Shown here piece after piece: positions 18,004 through 27,230 of a stretch of DNA of 51,993 nt. The notes under the pieces are model-generated. The model made no database searches. It worked only from the letters and a program-made list of their open reading frames with translations, and was not told the DNA's origin. A program made the translations under genes and the position numbers. Position 1 is the first letter of the stretch. Each line of letters opens with the position of its first letter. The DNA comes from an uncultured Clostridia bacterium (GTDB lineage Bacteria; Bacillota; Clostridia; TANB77; CAG-465): positions 1-51,993 of the forward strand of contig CANQPW010000006.1 in NCBI GenBank assembly GCA_947625855.1, in the 5' to 3' direction.

Positions 18004-19330
18004 CTTCCAGTTTTATATTGGCATTTTGTGATTTTATATACATATCAGATAATGGCTTAAATACATTATATAACGTTTTATTATTATAACTATTTGACAT
18101 ATAAGTATCTATATAAATTGTATATTCATCATCACTATATTCTACATTTTCATCACCAAGTAATAAATCATATAGTGTATCACTTGACTCTATTTTAAAT
18201 TCAAGTTTTACTCTAACTCTATAATATGTTCCATCATAATATATAGTTGGTATCTGAACTTTAGCATTACCTGTTATTTTTATATTATTATCTTTTACAT
18301 ATTTTACATAGCTTTCTATAACTTTTTTATCTAAATTAAATAATAAATATTTTTCTAAATTTTCTTTTAATTTTTTTTCATCAATATTTGAATAATCTAT
18401 ATTTAATAAAATGTTATAATAATTTTCTGTATTATTTTTTATTTGATAATAATACTCTTTTTGTTCTGGAAAAACCTCAACAGGGCTTTTAAAATTAGGA
18501 TTATCTTTTCCAGAAAAATCAAATTCATATACAGATTTATCCACAGAAATAACAGTATATGGATATTCATTTGCATTTTGTGGTATTTTTTCTTCACTTA
18601 TATTTAATTTTTCATTTCCTATGGTAATTGTATTATATTTTTCAACAAAATTTTTAATAATTTCATTTACCTGACCCTTAAATACTTTTTTTCTTGCATC
18701 AACTTTTTTTACATTTTCATTAATTATTTTGTTATTTACCATATCTAAAATTCCAAATTTTTCATCCATATTATAATTATTTATATCACGAATTATCCCC
18801 TTATCTTCTGTATCAAGATTTAATTTTAAAACATTTACCTTAGCATTTGAAAAAAATCTTATAACATCAGAATAAGTTGCATATTCATCAGCATTTTCTG
18901 AATTTACATCTGTAACTGTTATAATTCCAAGTCTTGTTCCAAATTCTACCCACATTGAATTGCTATATTCTTCTTTTGGTGTAGTTGCAAGACCTTCTAT
19001 ATCAGATGTATTATATACTGCTGATATAACCATTTTTACTGCCTCTGACTTTGTAACTTTATCTTGCGTTCTTGAGGATAAATTATCATATACTTTATCA
19101 AATCCATATCTTCTCATACTTTCTTCATACGCAACATATTTTTCGTATTTTTTATTTTGAATTAATAAAGTAAGTATTGTTACAGCAATTAATACTATAA
19201 ATAATATACTAATGAATATTATAATCTTCTTTTTATCAATTTTTTTTACTTCTTTTTTTTCTATATTACTATTTTTATCTCTTAGATAAGAGGGTATAAA
19301 TTCCTTATTACTTTTATTTTCTTTATCCAA
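17996..19330 (-). CDS. Membrane-anchored protein with possible SLH-like region
   Basis: TM IIIFISILFIVLIAVTILTLLIQ; KSEAVKMVISAVYN...WVEFGTRLGIITVTDV...YATYSDVIRFF resembles SLH motifs. Confidence 0.55.
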   Translation of the reverse strand: MDKENKSNKEFIPSYLRDKNSNIEKKEVKKIDKKKIIIFISILFIVLIAVTILTLLIQNKKYEKYVAYEESMRRYGFDKVYDNLSSRTQDKVTKSEAVKMVISAVYNTSDIEGLATTPKEEYSNSMWVEFGTRLGIITVTDVNSENADEYATYSDVIRFFSNAKVNVLKLNLDTEDKGIIRDINNYNMDEKFGILDMVNNKIINENVKKVDARKKVFKGQVNEIIKNFVEKYNTITIGNEKLNISEEKIPQNANEYPYTVISVDKSVYEFDFSGKDNPNFKSPVEVFPEQKEYYYQIKNNTENYYNILLNIDYSNIDEKKLKENLEKYLLFNLDKKVIESYVKYVKDNNIKITGNAKVQIPTIYYDGTYYRVRVKLEFKIESSDTLYDLLLGDENVEYSDDEYTIYIDTYMSNSYNNKTLYNVFKPLSDMYIKSQNANIKLEGE

Positions 19331-19343
19331 ATTATCACCTCTT

Positions 19344-20531
19344 TTATGGATTACATATTGGGCAAGGATAAAAACCTTTAAATACTTGTTTTACATCATT
19401 TAATGTTCCTCTTGTAGTTGCAGTAGCCGCTTGCTGTTTAGATGTAGCATACTTTGGAACCATATCGTTTATTTTTGATATTCTGTATTCTGGGCAACTT
19501 AAATCTTTATGATATAAATTCATCTTAATTTTTGATTTATCATTTGGAGCAGTAAAATAAAATCTTGTAGTTTGCTCAATTGAAGCTACTCCATATGCTT
19601 TAGTATTCAAGTATTTATTACCAATAGATATACCTTGAACAAAAGCAATTATTCCTACATTTTCTATTGCATTATACATTTCTTCTTTAGAAGTTGCTGG
19701 AAAAGAAAATGTATACACAATTCCTGAATTTCTTGCATATGTATTATTATTATTTATTGCTTGATTTAATTCTTTTGTAACCGTATCTACTATTATAGAC
19801 TTTCTAATATCTAATAAATGACTTACAATACTACTTCTAAATTCCTCTTCATCTGCTAAAACTCCTAATGTTAAATCAGAATTATTCTTTGCATCATCTA
19901 TATAAAAAGTTGACATAGGAATATCAACATTTTCAGAATAATTATATCCTCTATGAGTTATAAAACTATCCATAGTAAATTCAATAGTATGCACTGATAC
20001 TATTTCACCTTCATTTGGCATTCCAGAAACATAAGTATAATCTAATCCATTTCTTATAATCGAATATGTATATGTATAATATCTCTTTGGACTTAATACA
20101 TGTTTTGTCATTGTTTCTTGAGTTCCATCTTCATTTGTTTTTTGAAATTGCTCATTGGCAGAAACTTGTACTCCGTTATAATCTATTATTGCTATTGCAG
20201 GAACAAATAAATTCAAATAACTTTCTGCTGCTTCATTTCCATCTATATTAAAGTTTTTATACAAAGTTTTTAGAAAAGAATCAACTCCTACTTGTGCATT
20301 TATATTTATTTTTTTATTTTCCACGCCTGAATAACCATAATCTATTTCTTTATCATCATTTTCTACTTCTTTCATATTATAAGTTGCGTCTTCCATAGCC
20401 ATATCAACAATATTTTGATAATACATTTCTATTTCTTGAGCTTTTATTGTAAATGTTACATTAACATATACTATTATTATCATTGGAAGAGTTACAGCCA
20501 TAAATATAAGTGCAAAATCAGTTATTTTCAT
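19344..20531 (-). CDS. TadE/G-like or pilin-like membrane protein
   Basis: N-terminal TM MKITDFALIFMAVTLPMIIIVYVNVTFTIKAQE; C-terminus CPICNP; in pilus locus. Confidence 0.5.
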   Translation of the reverse strand: MKITDFALIFMAVTLPMIIIVYVNVTFTIKAQEIEMYYQNIVDMAMEDATYNMKEVENDDKEIDYGYSGVENKKININAQVGVDSFLKTLYKNFNIDGNEAAESYLNLFVPAIAIIDYNGVQVSANEQFQKTNEDGTQETMTKHVLSPKRYYTYTYSIIRNGLDYTYVSGMPNEGEIVSVHTIEFTMDSFITHRGYNYSENVDIPMSTFYIDDAKNNSDLTLGVLADEEEFRSSIVSHLLDIRKSIIVDTVTKELNQAINNNNTYARNSGIVYTFSFPATSKEEMYNAIENVGIIAFVQGISIGNKYLNTKAYGVASIEQTTRFYFTAPNDKSKIKMNLYHKDLSCPEYRISKINDMVPKYATSKQQAATATTRGTLNDVKQVFKGFYPCPICNP

Positions 20532-20542
20532 TTTCCCCCTCC

Positions 20543-21550
20543 TTACTCTAAACTTGGTACTTCTATTGTTTCATCACGTCTGATTAATATATAATCTGAG
20601 CTCAACATTTTATTTTTTGAAAATATACCTTGAATAATATTTGAAGGTAAAAATAAATTAAGTCTATTATATCCATCTTCACTAATATATTCATCTATTG
20701 TATCTTCTTGTAAAATAAATTCCACTTCATATTCATCTGTTCCAACACTTGTAACAGTTGTAGGGCTCATATAAAAATTAGGATTATCTCCTACAAGCCT
20801 TATATTTTCAGCAAGTTTTTGTGGTACTGTTAAATCGTCTATATTATATAATTTTACATTAAACACTATTCTTCTGTCATCTTCAACAGATAATGTATAT
20901 AATGGATATGCATTATTTTCATCATCTGGATTTGGCTCTTTAAGTTCCATAGTTATATAAATATCACCTTGGTATAAATCACTTAATGTTGTATTTGCCC
21001 AAGTTGTGTTTTTAACAGTTCCACCATAATTTATATCTATTTTTTCCTTAGGTGCATTATTTGATAAAAGATTCAAAATACTTGCTGCCATAGTCACATT
21101 TTTATTTTTTATTCTTACAAAAAACTGATCTCCTTCATTAAGAAAAAAAGCATCATTTTTTAATTTTTCCACATTAGTAGTAGCTCCACTAACATTTGCT
21201 GTACCTGTTTCTTCATCAAATATATCTTTATTATATTTTATTTCATATTGCTCAATATATTTTGGTTCATCTTCATCTGAATATGGATCTAATGTTAATA
21301 CCTTTCTGTGTATTTCTAAATCTATATCAAACAAATAACCTGTATTAGAAAGTCTATTGATATAACTAGCATAAGTAGACTGATCTACATATCCTTTTTG
21401 TATTACTTCATCAACAAAATTAGTTGTAGATTTTAAAGCAATGTTATATGTCATATCATCTTGTCTTTCAAAATAATTATATAATGGGAAAAGTAATAAT
21501 ACAGTAACTAATAATATTGCAGCAATAATCATGCTTACGGTATCTTTCAT
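20543..21550 (-). CDS. Pilin-like protein, paralogue of the 22482-24024 product
   Basis: MKDTVSMIIAAILLVTVLLLFPLYNYFERQDDMTYNIALKSTTNFVDEVIQKGYV; shares NVTMAASILN..INYGG with the paralogue. Confidence 0.6.
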   Translation of the reverse strand: MKDTVSMIIAAILLVTVLLLFPLYNYFERQDDMTYNIALKSTTNFVDEVIQKGYVDQSTYASYINRLSNTGYLFDIDLEIHRKVLTLDPYSDEDEPKYIEQYEIKYNKDIFDEETGTANVSGATTNVEKLKNDAFFLNEGDQFFVRIKNKNVTMAASILNLLSNNAPKEKIDINYGGTVKNTTWANTTLSDLYQGDIYITMELKEPNPDDENNAYPLYTLSVEDDRRIVFNVKLYNIDDLTVPQKLAENIRLVGDNPNFYMSPTTVTSVGTDEYEVEFILQEDTIDEYISEDGYNRLNLFLPSNIIQGIFSKNKMLSSDYILIRRDETIEVPSLE

Positions 21551-21564
21551 TTACTATTTCCTCC

Positions 21565-22050
21565 CTACCAAATTTCATCTTGTAGTGTATCTCCACCCTC
21601 ATCAGTAAAGGAAGTTATTTTGGAAATGTTTATTATTCCTTTACCATCTGCAGTCTGTCCTACATATTCTAAAATGTAATTATCTGATATTCCTATTTGT
21701 TGTACTAATTCTTTATATGTTAAATCAGTATTTACAAGCATATTTGGTGTTTCATTTTTTCCATTCAAATTTATACTTACAATATAATCTATTTCATCAG
21801 TTTCATTGTATTTATCTTTTTTTACATAGTTATAATAATAATTTACTACCTCACTACCTGTTATAATTTTATTTCTTTGTGCTTCGCTACCTATTATTAA
21901 TGGTTCCCCATCTATATTATGAGAATATTCATATGCTAAATCAGCATAATCAGATATTGAATTATACAAAAACATTGTAGCAGTTACAGCTATGATAAAT
22001 ACAAAAACATATATCCCAATATATATTGCATTAAATGCTGATTCTTCCAT
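21565..22050 (-). CDS. Small pilin-like protein
   Basis: N-terminal TM; motif ITGSEVVNYYYNYV shared with the other small proteins. Confidence 0.6.
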   Translation of the reverse strand: MEESAFNAIYIGIYVFVFIIAVTATMFLYNSISDYADLAYEYSHNIDGEPLIIGSEAQRNKIITGSEVVNYYYNYVKKDKYNETDEIDYIVSINLNGKNETPNMLVNTDLTYKELVQQIGISDNYILEYVGQTADGKGIINISKITSFTDEGGDTLQDEIW

Positions 22051-22061
22051 ATTTTCCTCCT

Positions 22062-22466
22062 TTATTTATCAATAAATATTATTTTAGTTTTTTCTACCCC
22101 ATCAATATCAACAGTTTCAACAGAAGAGTAAACTTTCATATCATATGTAATTCTACTGTTTTCAACTTCATTATTCAAATAATCTAGTCCTTCTTCAGTA
22201 TTTACAGCTTGCTCTTTATATTCTACAATAACTAAACTATCGTTATAATATTTATTTGCAGCATTAATTAAATCAAGACCAGTTCTATTTGACTCTTGAT
22301 ATTTAGAAAACTCATCAAATCTAGTAGATATATTTGTATTAACATTATATACTTCTGCATACACATTTTTTATTTGATTTACTACTACAATTACTCCTGT
22401 TACAATAACTAATGTTACAAATATACTTACTCCTATCATTAAAGCTTTATTTATTGAAGTATCCAA
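22062..22466 (-). CDS. Small pilin-like protein
   Basis: MDTSINKALMIGVSIFVTLVIVTGVIVVV; motif RTGLDLINAANKYY. Confidence 0.6.
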   Translation of the reverse strand: MDTSINKALMIGVSIFVTLVIVTGVIVVVNQIKNVYAEVYNVNTNISTRFDEFSKYQESNRTGLDLINAANKYYNDSLVIVEYKEQAVNTEEGLDYLNNEVENSRITYDMKVYSSVETVDIDGVEKTKIIFIDK

Positions 22467-22481
22467 ACATTTTCCCTACCT

Positions 22482-24024
22482 TTACTCTATATTATATTTT
22501 TCTTTATCTACATCAAAATTCTTGCTAATTTCTTCTTCTGTTAATGCTCTATTATACACACGAACACTATATATAGTTCCAACAAACTGTGGTATTGGTA
22601 TAACACCTGCATATGGTTTTGCACCAAGTGTAAGCTTTGTTCCAGTAGCACTATCTTTTGGTGTCCCATCTAGTGTAGTACCTTTTATTATACCATTTTC
22701 AGTATATAGTTGTTTTATTCCGCCTAATCCATCATCACCCATTGTTATTGATATTGAGTATATTTTATTTTCTATTGCCTCATTATCAGAATAAACTGAA
22801 GATATATCTGCTTCTTCTTCCTTTGTTTTATATGCTTCAAATCCAATTCTTCCTTTTTTAGCATCATCTAAATTATTTTGCTGTGCATATAAAATACCAT
22901 AACCACCATCATTTAGATTAGATATCAAACTTTGCTCTGTAACAACTTCATTATCTAAATTTTCAAGTTTTGCTACAATTTCTATTGTGTATTCCTCAAA
23001 ATCAAAATCTTTTAATTCAACATATTCTTTTCCTGTAAACTTAAGTCCATTATATATCCAACCAGATTTATCAGAAAATTCAAAATCAGATAAAGTCGCA
23101 TTATTATCATTTCCACTTAAATCTTTCCAAATATCAGAATTATTAGAGTGACTTGTTCCGACATTTTTTTCTCCATCAAGTAAAACAACTAGTCCATCTT
23201 GAACATAGTTTCCAACAAGTGATGGTGATGTTTCCTCATCATCAGGTTCATTATAATTTTGTGTATCGTTATCTATTAATTTTGCTCTATATTCTTCATT
23301 TTCTATAACGCCACCATAATTAATATATACTTTAGTATTATTTCTTGCATTAGCTCCGGAAAGTAATAATATTAAATATACTTGTTGCAACTGTTACATT
23401 TCTATTTTTTATTATTATATTAAATTCATCACCCTTACTCATAGTATATATTTTGTTGTTACTTCCCTCAATTTTATATATACTATTTACAGCAGGTAAT
23501 TCATCATAATTTGCATTTTCATATTCTGCTAAACTAGAATCAACCGTAATGCTATCACTTGTACTAGATATTACATCAAGTATTTGTTTTTCAGTATATT
23601 TTTCTTCTGCCAAATCATATGCAAGCACTAAATTACTATATGTACCAGCATCTGTACCAGAATCTATTTCTATTACTTTATCTGTTTCATATTCATCTTT
23701 ATATAAGTTATAATCAAATTTTTTTAATATTTGATTCATATCATCATCATAAGCATAAATTACAGGTTCATATTTTTTTGCAGTATGTTCCATCATAATA
23801 TCATATGTATTACCAGTAATTGCAAGTTGAGAAATAAATTTATTATACATATCTTGTGTTATATAACCTTTAGACTTAACATTTTCCACAAAATTAGTAG
23901 TAATCTTTAAAGCAAGTGAATAAGAAATATCATCTTTTTTCTCAAAAGTCATATACACAGGAAGTACAAAAAAAATTACGACTGATAACAAAACTGCAAA
24001 TACTTTTTGTAAACTATCTTCCAT
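22482..24024 (-). pseudogene. Pilin-like protein with C-terminal LamG-like domain, interrupted by an apparent frameshift near 23365-23375 (track ORFs 23350-24024 and 22482-23390)
   Basis: Upstream ORF ends NVTVATSIFNIITFRS*; downstream ORF opens only with TTG and continues NNTKVYINYGG; paralogue at 20543-21550 has NVTMAASILNLLSNNAPKEKIDINYGG uninterrupted. Downstream half has GLVVLLDG...WKDLSGNDNNA...GLKFTGKEYVEL...SVRVYNRALTEEEI (LamG/concanavalin-like). Confidence 0.75.
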
Positions 24025-24025
24025 A

Positions 24026-24487
24026 TTATTCTCCTTTTATTGTAATTTTTAGGCTATCCTCAGTATCTTCATTAATCTGTAATGTAAAATGTTGATTATT
24101 TATTATATTTTTCATAATTATATTATAATTTGTAGTTCTAGCAAATTCATCACTTGAAGATAATGTAAGAGTTGTATTCTCTTTTATGCTACCATCATCT
24201 GATACATATTTCATTCCCTCAACTATTATCTCAGTATTCATTTTATCATAATAATAATTTAATATATTCTTAACGTTAGTACCTGTGATTTGGTTATTTG
24301 TACCCGCATAAAGAAGAAGATCTTTTATATCTTGTCTATATATTGCATCAAAATCTGTTCCTTCACCAGCTACTCTTATAGCTTGTGTAGCAGAATTATA
24401 ATACAAAACTATCGAACCAACTACTATTATAGCGACAAATAAACTAACACCTACAAGCAAAGCTCTCATAGCTGGGCTTTCATCCAT
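24026..24487 (-). CDS. Small pilin-like protein
   Basis: MDESPAMRALLVGVSLFVAIIVVGSIVLYY; motif ITGTNVKNILNYYY. Confidence 0.6.
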   Translation of the reverse strand: MDESPAMRALLVGVSLFVAIIVVGSIVLYYNSATQAIRVAGEGTDFDAIYRQDIKDLLLYAGTNNQITGTNVKNILNYYYDKMNTEIIVEGMKYVSDDGSIKENTTLTLSSSDEFARTTNYNIIMKNIINNQHFTLQINEDTEDSLKITIKGE

Positions 24488-24561
24488 AATATTCTCCTTT
24501 CATATGTACTTTAATAAATATACTAAAATAATACATTTATTAAAATACATAAATAGTGCAA

Positions 24562-24588
24562 AAGGTATATAAACTAGTTATATACCTT
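24562..24588 (-). terminator. Intra-operon hairpin downstream of the first pilin-like gene
   Basis: Perfect 11-bp stem AAGGTATATAA-actag-TTATATACCTT. Confidence 0.6.
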
Positions 24589-24607
24589 GTTGCAACTATT
24601 ATACTAA

Positions 24608-25102
24608 TTAATTTACTCTTGTAAATCTTATTCCCATTACAACATCTTCATTTGCTGAGCTTCTTATAAGTTCTGCTTTGTAGTTTGCTGTTAGTGGAAC
24701 ATAAGTTACAGGTTTTGTACTATCACTTAAAACACCAATTTTTGTTCTAACATTTTCTGCATCATACTCTAAAGCCTTCTCAAGATTAAGTTCTCCATTT
24801 CCTTTTGCTTTTCCATATTCAGAATATACAGTGGCAGATGCAGTGGCTTTTACCTCAAGTATCATACCATCAGTAGCATAAAATCTTCTTACTGCTGCTA
24901 CAACATCAGATCCTTTTACAGTCCTATCATCAAAATCTGCTGTAATTTCTTGTTGTAATGCTGCAGATAAGTTATTTATTTGCTCTCTACCACCATTAAT
25001 TAAGGTTTGACCAAGCCCTGTTATTAACATAATGGCTGCTATTACTATAATTGTAATAAATAGTCCAACACCAACCATTATTGCTTTTTGCGCATTATCC
25101 AT
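24608..25102 (-). CDS. Small pilin-like protein, candidate major subunit
   Basis: MDNAQKAIMVGVGLFITIIVIAAIMLITGLGQTLINGG; motif VKGSDVVAAVRRFY; strong SD aaaaggagg; followed by hairpin. Confidence 0.65.
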   Translation of the reverse strand: MDNAQKAIMVGVGLFITIIVIAAIMLITGLGQTLINGGREQINNLSAALQQEITADFDDRTVKGSDVVAAVRRFYATDGMILEVKATASATVYSEYGKAKGNGELNLEKALEYDAENVRTKIGVLSDSTKPVTYVPLTANYKAELIRSSANEDVVMGIRFTRVN

Positions 25103-25162
25103 AAAAATATCCTCCTTTTATACCATATTTATATTTTAAAACATAAAAATGTTTTAAACCAA

Positions 25163-27226
25163 TTAAAAAGACATTCTGCTAAAATAATTTAGCATTTGCA
25201 TTATACTTACTATTAAAAGTGGTGCTACAAGATAACCACCAATAAGTATTACCATAGGTGTAAATCCAAGTATTCTTCCATAAGATACCTTTCTTTGAAT
25301 TAGTCTTTCATTTGCATCTTTTCTTCTTTCATAGAAGAAATTTCTTTCAGTTTCTAATTCATCAAAAGCCTCTTTTATAGTTATTCTCATAACTGATGAT
25401 TGCAATTGTTCAACTATTCTCTTAAAATCCTTATTTGGAACGGCATCTTTTAATTCTTCAAGTGCTACCTCAGCCCCTGCCTCATAATTATTTAGACAAG
25501 TTGCTATTGGCTCTCTAAAAGCATATGAAAACCTACATAACCACTCTAATATAGTTTGAACATCAACTCTATCTATATGCATAAGCATAAGTATAATAGA
25601 TTGAAATTGCATTATTTCATTTTCTTTTTCCATTGCTCTTATACTATTTTTCATTATAAGAGCTAAGTTTGGAATGTTATATCCAATAATACCAACAAGT
25701 AAAGCTATTAATACATGCCAAAATTTTAAATACGAATTATTTATTTTATCAATTTTTCCAAATATTCTATCAACAGTTGATGTATCAACTTGTGCACCTA
25801 TTTCATCAGCATTTTTTTGAAGTTCTTTTTCTATATCTTCCTTAGATACATCTTTATTTCTAAATAATTCTATGTATTCTTGATCTAATCTTAAAGCTTC
25901 TTGTGCTGCCTTTTCGTCTTCTTCACTTAATTTTCCCATAGACATAAACTCATCACTTATTCTGTTATATGCAGCATTAATATCTATTGAATTCATATTT
26001 AATATCAATAAAATGGTAAGAATAAAAGCAATTATACCATAAGTGATTTTATTTACATATAACCACTCTATTGTAAGATAAGAATTTGTATCTCTTATAA
26101 GTTCTGTGTTTTTCCTATATTTTTTTGTATGAGGTTGTGGCTTAAAAGCATCTATAATTATTCTAAAGAAACGAATATTATATAATCTATCCTGCCATCT
26201 TATTTTAGATACTCTATCAAATTTTATCTCATCTGTATCTTCTTTTATAATTCTTAACATTATGTATGAAACAAAAATTGATACAATAATCATTGCTTGT
26301 ACTATAAATCCTATACTGCTGTTATAAAAATTTGAAAGTGCAGGAAAATTTGATTCAGCCCATACTTGCAATGGTTTTACAGCAATAAGAGGAACAACAG
26401 ATATAACAGTTAAGCTTCTAAACATATAGTTTAGTTTATCTTGCTTTAATACCTCTAAATAAATCTCATTTAAAATATTATTAAGATTTTTTAGATATAC
26501 TGATGTATCTTCAACTTTTCTATCACCAAGTTCATATGTTAAATATGATATACCAGCAAATAGTTTTAAAAATCTATTTGGTGCTGTATCATAATATCTT
26601 TCAAGTTCCATTTCTGGATTTTCAGAAGTAATTGCATCTCTAATTCTTTTTAGTTGTGGTACAATTTCTTTATTTTCAAGTTCATCAATAGTAGTATCTA
26701 ATGCCTCATCAATCATTCCATGTTCATGAAATGAATGTCTAATACTTGTAAAAGTTTCTGGCATCTGTCTTAATATCTTATTAGATATTGAAGTTATACT
26801 AATATCAATTACTTTTTCAGTAATGATTATTACACCAACTATAATGATAAATGACATATACAAATCATTAACTAAATTTAATAATATTGCAAGTGAAATG
26901 AACATAGAAACTACAGCTATAAACATTGATCTTCCTGTATGTCTTCTTACATCATATTCATCATAATCATTTGTCATCTCGTATTTTAATCTAGTCTTTT
27001 TAGTATAATACTTTAATACTGGCATTTTTATAAAAGTTAGATATATCATCTGATATAAGCTATCAAGAGCTTCTTTAATACCAGTTTTATTTTTTAATAG
27101 TAATTGATCTTTACTTGAAAGAATTGCATTACCGCTATACTTTTTCTTTATATAGAAATAATATAAAGCAAGTCCACCCATACCTAGAACTGATATTACA
27201 ATTAAAGCTATAGCCCATATTATCAT
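25163..27226 (-). CDS. TadB/TadC-like (T2SSF-related) inner-membrane platform protein, double length
   Basis: 687 aa with two helical/TM modules, e.g. LERYYDTAPNRFLKLFAGISYLTYELGD and LQSSVMRITIKEAFDELETERNFFYERRKDANERLIQRKVSYGRILGFTPM. Confidence 0.65.
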   Translation of the reverse strand: MIIWAIALIVISVLGMGGLALYYFYIKKKYSGNAILSSKDQLLLKNKTGIKEALDSLYQMIYLTFIKMPVLKYYTKKTRLKYEMTNDYDEYDVRRHTGRSMFIAVVSMFISLAILLNLVNDLYMSFIIIVGVIIITEKVIDISITSISNKILRQMPETFTSIRHSFHEHGMIDEALDTTIDELENKEIVPQLKRIRDAITSENPEMELERYYDTAPNRFLKLFAGISYLTYELGDRKVEDTSVYLKNLNNILNEIYLEVLKQDKLNYMFRSLTVISVVPLIAVKPLQVWAESNFPALSNFYNSSIGFIVQAMIIVSIFVSYIMLRIIKEDTDEIKFDRVSKIRWQDRLYNIRFFRIIIDAFKPQPHTKKYRKNTELIRDTNSYLTIEWLYVNKITYGIIAFILTILLILNMNSIDINAAYNRISDEFMSMGKLSEEDEKAAQEALRLDQEYIELFRNKDVSKEDIEKELQKNADEIGAQVDTSTVDRIFGKIDKINNSYLKFWHVLIALLVGIIGYNIPNLALIMKNSIRAMEKENEIMQFQSIILMLMHIDRVDVQTILEWLCRFSYAFREPIATCLNNYEAGAEVALEELKDAVPNKDFKRIVEQLQSSVMRITIKEAFDELETERNFFYERRKDANERLIQRKVSYGRILGFTPMVILIGGYLVAPLLIVSIMQMLNYFSRMSF

Positions 27227-27230
27227 TTTA

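Noticed and set aside
22482-23390. Considered as an independent LamG protein gene
   Set aside because: Only a TTG start, no signal peptide, and paralogue alignment shows it is the continuation of the upstream ORF
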